A program made the translations under genes and the position numbers. This document shows positions 23,191-31,014 of a stretch of DNA of 57,437 bases, piece by piece. The notes beneath the pieces are model-generated. The model was given only the letters and a program-made list of their open reading frames with translations. It ran no database searches and was not told the DNA's origin. How positions within the stretch are numbered: position 1 is the stretch's first letter; each line of letters opens with the position of its first letter. The stretch is from Chloroflexota bacterium (GTDB taxonomy: Bacteria > Chloroflexota > UBA6077 > JACCZL01): positions 1-57,437 of the forward strand of contig JADZEM010000097.1 of NCBI GenBank assembly GCA_020850535.1, read 5' to 3'.

Positions 23191-24176
23191 AGCACGCCCT
23201 CTCGCACCTGAGGCATTCCGGCGCTGGTGCTGCTCCGCAGCAACGCAGCCGCGCCCACCAACGGGCCGTCCGACCCGAGCGACGAGAGCACCACCCGATC
23301 CTCACTTCCCACCATGAAGCTGATCCGCGTCTCGGTGGCCAGCGTGCGTCGCAGCGGCCCCAGGAACAGCTCGCCGGCCCCGAGCGCCACGCTTCCACCG
23401 ATCGCGACACGGTCCAGATCGAGCAGCACAGCGGCCGCGGCGATCCCACGCCCAACCGCGATGCCCGCCTCTTCCACCAGCCGGCTGGCTGTCGGCTCGC
23501 CGGCCCGTGCAGCCGCGACCACGTCGGCCCCGGTCGGCTCGGGCGGCAAGCCTGGCAGCAGGCCCTCACGCCGGGCAGCCCTGGCCCGTTTCGCCAGCCC
23601 CGTCCCTGACGCCACCGCTTCCACACACCCGAGCGCGCCGCACTCGCAGGGCGGGCCGTCGCGGAAGGCGATGACGTGCCCGATGTGACCGGCGTTGCCG
23701 CTCGCGCCGTGTAGCAGCCGTCCGTCCACGACGATACCGCCGCCGACGCCCGTCGAGACGGTCATCCCCATCAGGCAGCGCGCCTCCTGGCCCGCCCCGA
23801 TCCAGGCCTCGGCCAGCACCAGCGCCTTGGCGTCGTTGTCCACGACCACCCGGCAACTGAAGTGATCCGCGAGCCGCTCGCGAAGCGGGAAGTCGCGCCA
23901 GGCCGGGATGTTGAGCGTCGAGACGCGGCCTTCCGGGTAGCGCATCGGGCCGCCGCATCCGACGCCGATACCGTCGAGGTCGGCGGCCCGGACCCGCCCT
24001 GCCGCCAGCACCCGCTCGGCCAGATCGACCACGTCGGCGAACAGCGCATCGGCCGGGCCGCGCGCCTGCGAGGGCCGTCGGTCGGCGCACAGCACCACGC
24101 CGGACGGGCTCACCAGCCCGGCCGCGATCTTCGTCCCGCCGATATCGAGCGCCAGCATCATCGCGCGCAGACCCAT
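23184..24176 (-). CDS. ROK-family sugar kinase
   Basis: About 330 residues. It has the ATP-binding ALDIGGTKIAAGLV strand, the catalytic Asp in VVVDNDAKALVLAEAW, the GMTVSTGVGGGIV block, and the ROK zinc motif CECGALGCVEAVASGTGLA. No N-terminal winged helix is present, so it is a kinase (glucokinase or N-acyl-hexosamine kinase type), not a ROK repressor. The start is uncertain: ATG at 24176 or at 24161/24158, just before the ATP-binding strand. First gene of the ROK - histidine kinase - GNAT operon. Confidence 0.9.
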   Translation of the reverse strand: MGLRAMMLALDIGGTKIAAGLVSPSGVVLCADRRPSQARGPADALFADVVDLAERVLAAGRVRAADLDGIGVGCGGPMRYPEGRVSTLNIPAWRDFPLRERLADHFSCRVVVDNDAKALVLAEAWIGAGQEARCLMGMTVSTGVGGGIVVDGRLLHGASGNAGHIGHVIAFRDGPPCECGALGCVEAVASGTGLAKRARAARREGLLPGLPPEPTGADVVAAARAGEPTASRLVEEAGIAVGRGIAAAAVLLDLDRVAIGGSVALGAGELFLGPLRRTLATETRISFMVGSEDRVVLSSLGSDGPLVGAAALLRSSTSAGMPQVREGVLW

Positions 24177-24220
24177 CGTCAGCGGAGCTTCAACTGCCCC
24201 GCGCCCTCTCACGCCGCCGG

Positions 24221-24226
24221 TATACT
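24221..24226 (+). promoter_or_regulatory. Candidate -10 element (TATACT), short-leader gene
   Basis: TATACT ends 11 nt before the ATG at 24238, so transcription would start only about 5 nt before the start codon. No clear -35 hexamer. One of a recurring set in this window. Confidence 0.5.
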
Positions 24227-24237
24227 ACACCCTCACC

Positions 24238-25419
24238 ATGCGTCGGTTGACCGCGCGATTCCTGCTGGTGCTGATCGGATTGGTGCTCGGCGCGGTTTGC
24301 GTCGAGACCGCGTTCCGAGTCGCCGGACCAAACGTCCCGCTCGACCTGACGATGGCCCGGTTTCAGGCGTACCACCCGGTATACGGCTTCTTCCACACTC
24401 CCGGAGTGAGTGGCTGGGTCCGCACCGAAGAGTTCACGAGCTTCGTGAAGTTCAACACCCAGGGCCTGCGCGGACCCGAGGTGAGCGTGCCGAAGCCGCC
24501 CAACACCTTCCGGGCGCTGATCCTCGGTGATTCGGTGGTGGAGGGGGCGCAGGTCGCCGAGGACCGGACGATGGCGGCGCGGCTCCGCGACGAGTTGACA
24601 TCCGTGGCCGGGGGGCGGCGCGTCGAGACGGTCAACGCCGGTGTGGCCGGCTTCGGGACCGGCCAGCAATTGCTGTTCCTCCAGCGGGCGGGGCTGGCCT
24701 ACCAGCCAGATGCCATCGTCCTGGTGGTCACTATCGCCAACGACGCCGCCGACAACAGCATCGACGTGGCGAAGCGTTGGAAGCGCTCCACGGATCGCCG
24801 GCCGTTCTTCGTGCTCCGCAATGGACAGCTGGAACAGCTCCCGTTCCAGGCGCCGCCCGAGGAGGCGTGGTCTGGGCCGCGGACGTTCCTGCGGAACACC
24901 TCCGTTGTGTTCACGGCGCTGGAGCTGTGGTGGATCGGCAAGGATGTGGCACGCGCACAGGGCGCCGTGGTCCCCACGCTGGACGCCGAGCGCGAGGTCT
25001 ACCTCAACGAGACCGGCGAGGACTGGACGCGCGCCTGGGAGATCACCGAGGCGTTGCTGGCGAAGGTCCAGGAGACGGCTGACACGGCCGGCGTGCCGCT
25101 GCTGGTGGTGCTCTCACCGTCCGAGTGGCAGACCTACGACGACCTCTGGCCGAAGCTTGTCGGGACCGGCGATCAGGCCCGGCGGCGGTTCAGCCCGGAC
25201 GCGCCCAACCAACGCCTCGCCGAGATCGCAGCACGCCACCAGATCCAGATGCTCGACCTGCGCCCGGTCTTCCGCGCCGAGGTCGAGCGGGGCGCGCCGC
25301 CGGTGATCTTCCGCAAGGACGGGCACTGGACCGAGCACGGCCACGAGGTCGCGGCGCAGGCCGTCGTGCAATCGATCCAGGCACACGGGCGGACCGACGC
25401 ATCCGCCGGCGGCCGCTAG
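24238..25419 (+). CDS. SGNH/GDSL-type hydrolase, membrane-anchored or secreted
   Basis: A 393-residue protein with an N-terminal hydrophobic segment (about 7-24). SGNH blocks are visible: block I ILGDSVVEG (Ser about 98), block II-like NAGVAGFGTGQQ, block III VTIANDAADN, and block V KDGHWTEHGHEVAA with the Asp-x-x-His pair. This is the arrangement of AlgX/AlgJ-like and acyl-transfer esterases acting on polysaccharides outside the membrane. The ATG at 24238 lies just behind a TATACT hexamer. Substrate unknown. Confidence 0.85.
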   Translation: MRRLTARFLLVLIGLVLGAVCVETAFRVAGPNVPLDLTMARFQAYHPVYGFFHTPGVSGWVRTEEFTSFVKFNTQGLRGPEVSVPKPPNTFRALILGDSVVEGAQVAEDRTMAARLRDELTSVAGGRRVETVNAGVAGFGTGQQLLFLQRAGLAYQPDAIVLVVTIANDAADNSIDVAKRWKRSTDRRPFFVLRNGQLEQLPFQAPPEEAWSGPRTFLRNTSVVFTALELWWIGKDVARAQGAVVPTLDAEREVYLNETGEDWTRAWEITEALLAKVQETADTAGVPLLVVLSPSEWQTYDDLWPKLVGTGDQARRRFSPDAPNQRLAEIAARHQIQMLDLRPVFRAEVERGAPPVIFRKDGHWTEHGHEVAAQAVVQSIQAHGRTDASAGGR

Positions 25420-25624
25420 ACACCCATCCTGCGCTGCCGGTCAGGACCGTCGTCGCAGGCCCCGGCCCTCGGACCGCTACGCCGCCGTCACGATTGCGCT
25501 GCGCCGACTGCCAGGGCCCGTTGGAACGCCGAAGATGGCCACCAGCGACTCGCACACCGCACACTGAACGCGGCATTCTTCTCTTGACGCCGCTTCACAC
25601 GACGGGGAGTCTCCAAACACCAGT

Positions 25625-26626
25625 ATGGACACAGCGTTCGCGATCTTACTCGCGGTGATCGTTCTCGCGCTGGCATTCGACTACGTCAACGGGTTTCACG
25701 ATACCGCCAATGCCATCGCAACAGTAGTCGCAACTCGCGTGCTCTCGCCGGTGCAGGCGATCCTGATGGCTGCAACCCTCAACTTCGTCGGGGCGCTCTC
25801 GGGCACAGCGGTCGCCACGACGGTCGGCAAGGGCATCATCGAGCCGGGCGCGGTCACGCAGCAGCTGGTGATCTCGGCGCTGCTCTCGGCCATCGTCTGG
25901 GATCTGGTGACCTGGTACTACGGCATCCCCTCCAGCTCGAGCCATGCGCTGGTGTTCAGCATCGTCGGGGCCGGCATCGCCTCCGGCGGGATGGGCGTCC
26001 TGGGCTGGGTCGGCATCGAGAAAGTCCTGGCCGGCCTGATCACCTCGCCGATGCTCGGCCTGGCCTCGGGCTTCCTGTTCATGGTGCTGCTGTTCCAGAT
26101 CTTCGCGCGGATGCACCCGAGCTTCGTCAGCCGCTTTTTCGGCCGGGCCCAGCTGCTGTCGTCGCTCTACATGGCGTTCAGCCACGGCAGCAACGACGCG
26201 CAGAAGACGATGGGCGTCATCACGATGTCGCTGGCGGCCTACTACGGCTGGACCGGCGACAACTGGGAAGTCCCCCTCTGGGTCATCGTCGCGGCGGCGA
26301 CGGCGATGGGCCTGGGCACAGCCTCCGGCGGCTGGCGGATCATCAAGACGATGGGCCACAAGATCGTCGAGCTGAAACCGATTCACGGCTTCGCCGCCGA
26401 GACGACGGCCGCGACGATCATCGAGCTGGCGACGCGCCTCGGCATCCCGATCTCCACCACCCACGTCATCAGCAGCACCATCATGGGCGTCGGCGCGACG
26501 GGCAACCGCCGGGCCGTCCGCTGGGGCGTGGCCGGCAACATCGTGACGGCGTGGATCGTGACGATCCCGGCCTGCGTGGCGATGGGCTGGCTGTTCAGCT
26601 GGGTGCTGCACTTCGTACTGCCGTAG
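25625..26626 (+). CDS. PiT-family inorganic phosphate transporter
   Basis: A 333-residue protein with about ten membrane segments. It carries the duplicated PiT signatures: GFHDTANAIATVVATR near the N-terminus and AFSHGSNDAQKTMGVI in the second half, plus PISTTHVISSTIMGVG. It should carry phosphate with cations at low affinity. No PhoU-like DUF47 partner, often beside pit genes, is found here. 205 bp separate it from the SGNH gene, with no recognisable gene in the gap. Confidence 0.95.
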   Translation: MDTAFAILLAVIVLALAFDYVNGFHDTANAIATVVATRVLSPVQAILMAATLNFVGALSGTAVATTVGKGIIEPGAVTQQLVISALLSAIVWDLVTWYYGIPSSSSHALVFSIVGAGIASGGMGVLGWVGIEKVLAGLITSPMLGLASGFLFMVLLFQIFARMHPSFVSRFFGRAQLLSSLYMAFSHGSNDAQKTMGVITMSLAAYYGWTGDNWEVPLWVIVAAATAMGLGTASGGWRIIKTMGHKIVELKPIHGFAAETTAATIIELATRLGIPISTTHVISSTIMGVGATGNRRAVRWGVAGNIVTAWIVTIPACVAMGWLFSWVLHFVLP

Positions 26627-26729
26627 CCCTTCCCGCGACGCCCCACTCCGGGCAGTCGTTGTGACGCGCGGACGATGGTCTGCCCGAAACGCCGTGATGC
26701 GGTCGTTACGTCGAGCCTGGGCCGAACGT

Positions 26730-28574
26730 ATGATCGTCTCCCCGCCACCGGCTGGTGGTCGGAGTCCGCCCCAGGGATCGGCGGCGATCGTGCCACGGCA
26801 ACCCACGCGCCCACCTCGCTCCGCGCTGCACCCGCTTGACGGCTCCGCGCTGGATGGGCTGCCGCACACGCAGCTCTGGACCGACGGCCAGGACGCCACC
26901 GCACCGCTGACGTTCTCGGTGGTTGACCTGGAGACGACCGGCGCGAGCGCCATCTACGACCGCATCCTTGAGGTCGCCGTCGTCAAGGTCGTTGGCGCGG
27001 AGATCGTGGATCGGTACACGCAGCTGGTCGATCCGCGCGCCCCGATCTCGGCGTTCATCACCCGGCTGACGGGCATCGACGCGCGGATGGTGCGCGGCAA
27101 GCCGACGTTCCCGGAGATCGCGGCGGATGTCCAGGCAGCGCTCGGCGAGGGGCCGCTGGTCGCCCACAACGCCAGCTTCGACGAGGCGTTCCTGCGCCAC
27201 GCCTACACCCGCCTGGGCCAGAAGCTGACCCTCCCGAAGCTCTGCACCCTGCGGCTGGCCCGCCGGCTGCTGCCGCGCCTGCCGAGCTACCGGCTGGACG
27301 CCCTGACGTCCTACTTCGGCATCAAGATCAGCAACCGCCACCGCGCGCTCGGGGATGCCGAGGCGACGGCGCTGGTGCTCCTGCGCCTCCTGGACCTTGC
27401 GGCCGAGCGTGGCGTCGAACGCCTGGACGATCTACTGGCGCTCCAGGGCAGCCCCGTCGGGAAGCGCCCGCGCGGCGTGGACGAGAGCGTCATCCAGGCG
27501 TTGCCGTCTGGGAACGGCGTCTACATCCTCAAGGATGCTGACGGGCATGTCGTCTACATCGGCAAGTCCGTCCACGTCCGCCAGCGGGTCCGCGAGCATC
27601 TGCGCGGTGGCAGCCCCGATCAGCCGCGCCTGCGCCGCCACCTCTCGCGGATCGTGGACGTGGAGGGCATCCCGACCGGCTCCGAGCTTGAAGCGTTGTT
27701 CCTCGAATCGCGTCTCATCAAGCGCTACCTCCCCGAGGGCAACCAGCAGCAGCGCAACGACCGTGACTACCCGTTCATCCAGGTGAACACGGCTGACCCG
27801 CACCCGCGCCTGGAGTACACCCGCGAGTCGCCATCCGACCAGGGCATCCTGCTCGGGCCGTTCCGCCGGCGTGGGGCTGTGGCCAGCGCTGTCGATCTCC
27901 TGACCGAGCAGCTTGGCCTGCGCCAGTGCAGCGAGCCGCTCAAGGAGGGGATGTCGGCGTGCGCGCTGCTGGACCTGGGCAAGTGTCTGGGGCCATGCGT
28001 CGGGGCGGTGGACGGCGTCGCCTACCGCGCGGCCGTTGAACGGGCCCTCGGCGCGCTCCAGGGCGCCGACGAGACGGTCCTGGCCGAGCTGGTGGCACGG
28101 CGCGACGCCCTCGCCGAAGACCTTCGCTTTGAGGACGCAGCCCGCCTGCGGGACCAGATCCGCGCATTCGAGCACGTCGTCAACGTCCAGCGGCGGCTGC
28201 AGAGTGTGGCGGCTCGCAACCTCGCCATCGTCGCGCCGTCCGTCGAGAGCGCGGCCCGCGAGGTGTTCTGGATTCGGCGCGGCCAACTGGCGGGGCAGGC
28301 TCGCGTCACCCGCCAGACGCGCCAGGTGACCGTCGAGCGGGCGCTCGGCATGATCTACGGCGACAGTGCGGCCAGCGCACAGCTCCCGATCCCCCGGGAG
28401 AAGGTGGACGAGATGCACCTGCTCGACACCTGGCTTCAGCGCAACGACGAGCGCCTGACGGTGATCCAGGTAGACGCCGCCGATCCGGCCAGCGCCGCCC
28501 CCGCGATCCTGGCGGCCGTCCGACAGGCGACGACGTCGGCATCAGGCACAGCCCGGCGGGCGCGAGCCTCGTAG
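26730..28574 (+). CDS. DnaQ-type exonuclease fused to GIY-YIG nuclease (UvrC/Cho-like)
   Basis: About 614 residues. The N-terminal DEDDh exonuclease (residues about 60-230) shows VVDLETTGAS, AHNASFDEAFL and HRALGDAEAT. A UvrC N-terminal GIY-YIG domain follows (GVYILKDADGHVVYIGKS, with the Arg/Glu residues of VRQRVREHL and ELEALFLESRLIK). Next are a UvrC-like Cys region (CALLDLGKCLGPC) and a UvrB-contact-like helix pair (LAEDLRFEDAARLRDQI). The UvrC RNase-H-like nuclease half is absent. This fusion is known in actinobacteria as a Cho-like repair nuclease. The ATG at 26730 is a choice; earlier in-frame starts exist at 26661 and 26697. Confidence 0.88.
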   Translation: MIVSPPPAGGRSPPQGSAAIVPRQPTRPPRSALHPLDGSALDGLPHTQLWTDGQDATAPLTFSVVDLETTGASAIYDRILEVAVVKVVGAEIVDRYTQLVDPRAPISAFITRLTGIDARMVRGKPTFPEIAADVQAALGEGPLVAHNASFDEAFLRHAYTRLGQKLTLPKLCTLRLARRLLPRLPSYRLDALTSYFGIKISNRHRALGDAEATALVLLRLLDLAAERGVERLDDLLALQGSPVGKRPRGVDESVIQALPSGNGVYILKDADGHVVYIGKSVHVRQRVREHLRGGSPDQPRLRRHLSRIVDVEGIPTGSELEALFLESRLIKRYLPEGNQQQRNDRDYPFIQVNTADPHPRLEYTRESPSDQGILLGPFRRRGAVASAVDLLTEQLGLRQCSEPLKEGMSACALLDLGKCLGPCVGAVDGVAYRAAVERALGALQGADETVLAELVARRDALAEDLRFEDAARLRDQIRAFEHVVNVQRRLQSVAARNLAIVAPSVESAAREVFWIRRGQLAGQARVTRQTRQVTVERALGMIYGDSAASAQLPIPREKVDEMHLLDTWLQRNDERLTVIQVDAADPASAAPAILAAVRQATTSASGTARRARAS

Positions 28575-28604
28575 ACGCTCGGGGCCATCGCACCCCGATC
28601 CTGC

Positions 28605-28610
28605 TACACT
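28605..28610 (+). promoter_or_regulatory. Candidate -10 element (TACACT), short-leader gene
   Basis: TACACT is 9 nt before the ATG at 28620. An in-frame GTG directly after the hexamer at 28611 would start before the expected transcription start, so 28620 is preferred. Confidence 0.45.
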
Positions 28611-28619
28611 GTGCGCGCC

Positions 28620-30224
28620 ATGCGGACGTTGAGCGTTGTCGGGCCGCGCACCCTGCGTAGCGAGCTGGAAGCGAAGGTCCGGCGGCATCCCAACCGGACC
28701 TGGATCATCTTTGAGGCCGCCGATGGCTCGGTGGTGCAGGTCACCTTCGGCGACTTCGAGCGGCGCGCCCGTCAGGCCGCCCACGTCCTGACCGATCTCG
28801 GCGTGCGGCCCGGCGACAAGGTCACGTTGCACCTGACCAACAGCCTGGAATTCCTAGAGCTGTGGTTCGGTGCGGCCATGTGCGGCGCGGTGATCGTGCC
28901 GGTCAACACGCTGTCCTCGCTCGACGAGCTGGAGTACCTCGTCAACCACTCCGAGAGCGTGGCATTTGTTACGGAGGGCACCGAGCCGCCGCTGCTGGAG
29001 GTGGCTGAGCAGCTGCTGCCGCGCTGCCCGAATGTCCGCAACCTGCTGGTCTGCCGGACCATGACCGATCTCGGGCGGGCGCGCAGCTACAACCGGCTGC
29101 GCGAGGCCGCCCCGGACCAGCCAGTCCCACACCAGCCGCGCCCCGAGGACGAGGTCGCGATCCTGTACACGTCAGGCACGACCAGCAAGCCGAAGGGCTG
29201 CCTGATCACCAACGCCAACTATATCCACGTCGGCGAGTGCGTCGCGCGGGAGCTGCGGGCCGCCCCAGACGATCGTTGGCTGACCGTCTTGCCCTTCTTC
29301 CACGGCAACAGCCAGTACTATTGCACCATGCCAGCCCTGCTGGTGGGCGGCAGCATCGCGATCGTGGAGCGCTTCAGCGCCAGCCGCTACTTCATGCAGG
29401 CCACGCGCTACGACTGCACGCTCGGCAGCCTGTTCGCCGCGCCGATGCGGATGCTGCTCGGGCAGCCGCACTCGCCGACGCACCGACAGCATCGGCTGCG
29501 GCTCGTGATCTTCGCGCAGAACGTCACCGAGGCCCAGCTCGCCGAGTGGGATCAGCGCTTCGGCGCGCCGCTGCTCCAGATCTACGGCATGACGGAGCAA
29601 CTAGGCCACCCGCTGGCGAACCCGCTCGACTACCCGCGCGACAACATGTCGGTTGGCCTCCCGGGCCTGGGCTGGCAGGTGCGGCTGGTGGACGAGCACG
29701 GCCACGACGTGCCGGACGGCGAGGTCGGGCAGATCCTGGTGCGGGGCGAGCCGGGCGTCTCGTTGATGAAGGGGTACTTCAAGAACCCCGAGGCCACTGC
29801 CGAGGCGATCCGCGATGGCTGGCTCTGGACCGGCGACAACGCCCGCGTGGGCGAGAACGGCTACGTCTACTTCGTGGACCGGGCCAAGGACATGATCAAG
29901 CGCTCGGGCGAGAATGTCGCGGCGAGCGAGGTCGAGGCGGTGCTGAAGGCGCATCCCGCCGTATTCGACGCGGCGGTGGTCGGCGTGCCCGACCCGATCC
30001 GCGACGAGGCGATCAAGGCCTTTGTCATCCCGCGGCCCGGCCTTGCCATCACCGAGGAGCACCTGATCGGCTGGTGCGCCGAGCGGCTCGCGAAGTTCCG
30101 CGTGCCGCAGTTCGTCGAGTTCCGCACGGAGTTCCCGCGCACCTCGGTCGGAAAGATCCAGAAGCATCTGCTGCGCGCCGAAGCGCAGGCCAGCCCGCCG
30201 GACGCCGCCACGTCAGCACGGTAG
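28620..30224 (+). CDS. AMP-dependent acyl-CoA synthetase/ligase (CaiC-like)
   Basis: A 534-residue adenylate-forming enzyme. It has the A3 motif ILYTSGTTSKPKGC, A5 IYGMTEQ, A7/A8 LWTGDNARVGENGYVYF with DRAKDMIKRSGENVA, and the A10 catalytic Lys in SVGKIQKHLL. The order and spacing are those of class I acyl-CoA synthetases, closest in look to the carnitine/crotonobetaine CoA-ligase group. It would activate a carboxylic acid as the CoA thioester. The hypothetical gene at 30228 begins 3 nt after its stop, so the two are probably co-translated. Confidence 0.9.
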   Translation: MRTLSVVGPRTLRSELEAKVRRHPNRTWIIFEAADGSVVQVTFGDFERRARQAAHVLTDLGVRPGDKVTLHLTNSLEFLELWFGAAMCGAVIVPVNTLSSLDELEYLVNHSESVAFVTEGTEPPLLEVAEQLLPRCPNVRNLLVCRTMTDLGRARSYNRLREAAPDQPVPHQPRPEDEVAILYTSGTTSKPKGCLITNANYIHVGECVARELRAAPDDRWLTVLPFFHGNSQYYCTMPALLVGGSIAIVERFSASRYFMQATRYDCTLGSLFAAPMRMLLGQPHSPTHRQHRLRLVIFAQNVTEAQLAEWDQRFGAPLLQIYGMTEQLGHPLANPLDYPRDNMSVGLPGLGWQVRLVDEHGHDVPDGEVGQILVRGEPGVSLMKGYFKNPEATAEAIRDGWLWTGDNARVGENGYVYFVDRAKDMIKRSGENVAASEVEAVLKAHPAVFDAAVVGVPDPIRDEAIKAFVIPRPGLAITEEHLIGWCAERLAKFRVPQFVEFRTEFPRTSVGKIQKHLLRAEAQASPPDAATSAR

Positions 30225-30227
30225 CCC

Positions 30228-30956
30228 GTGCCCGCCATACGAGGGCTGCTCTGGCCGGGCATCCTGCTGGCAGGGGCCGTCGCGGTGGCGGCGGTGCTCG
30301 GGCAGTGGCTCGCGGGAGACGGCTTCACTGGCGGATTCGGTCGATTGGAGCCGCCGACCGATCTCGCCTACGAGGCCGTTGACGGACGGACCATTGCGAC
30401 GCAGGTGACGGCCACCGTGCAGACGCTGGCAACGTCCTCCGCGCTGGGCGCACCCGGCGCGAGTCAGGCGGCCCCCAGGCGTCCCCGCTTCGCCGTGTGC
30501 GTCCAGGATGCCAGCGGGCGGCGACCCAATCCCGAGCAGTTGACGACCCAGATGGCGCTGGCCATCAGCGAGGCGCGGCGTCGAGCGAAGCAGCCACAGG
30601 TACCGGGCACGGCCCACCTGATCGGAACACCCTGCCCGCTCGATCCACCGCTGCTGGCCCCCGACGTGACGGGCGTCGTCAGCGGGACCCTGATTGGCCG
30701 CCGGACCATGACTGAGACGCCAAACCCGAGTCCGTTTGAGGTGTTCGTCTACATCGTGGCGGACGAGGTCGTGCTGCGCTTCCTGCCCTCGACCGACCCG
30801 ATGCTGAGGCGCTTCCCGCACGAGGGCCAGTGCCGAGGGGACGTCTGCTTCGGCTACAGCCTTGCGTACTACGTCGCGCCGAACGAGTTCCGGGACACGG
30901 CCTACCTCGCGCAGCTCATCGGCGACGGTTTCGGCTACTTCCCGGTCGTCCCCTGA
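30228..30956 (+). CDS. Secreted or membrane-anchored protein of unknown function
   Basis: A 242-residue protein with an N-terminal hydrophobic segment (about 8-25) and a soluble domain with four Cys (CVQDAS, GTPCPLD, GQCRGDVC), fit for disulfides outside the membrane. I do not recognise the family. The start is GTG at 30228, three nt after the ligase stop. It converges on the glycosyltransferase gene that ends at 31015. Confidence 0.65.
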   Translation: MPAIRGLLWPGILLAGAVAVAAVLGQWLAGDGFTGGFGRLEPPTDLAYEAVDGRTIATQVTATVQTLATSSALGAPGASQAAPRRPRFAVCVQDASGRRPNPEQLTTQMALAISEARRRAKQPQVPGTAHLIGTPCPLDPPLLAPDVTGVVSGTLIGRRTMTETPNPSPFEVFVYIVADEVVLRFLPSTDPMLRRFPHEGQCRGDVCFGYSLAYYVAPNEFRDTAYLAQLIGDGFGYFPVVP

Positions 30957-31014
30957 CCGGCGAGCAGGGCGTGGGCGCGGTCCTGAACGTGTGGGGAAAG
31001 GCCCTCAAACCTCG

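Noticed and set aside
26730-28574. Full UvrC or DNA polymerase III epsilon subunit
   Set aside because: The protein has the exonuclease and the GIY-YIG half but lacks the UvrC RNase-H-like and HhH domains, so it is a Cho-like fusion and neither named subunit.
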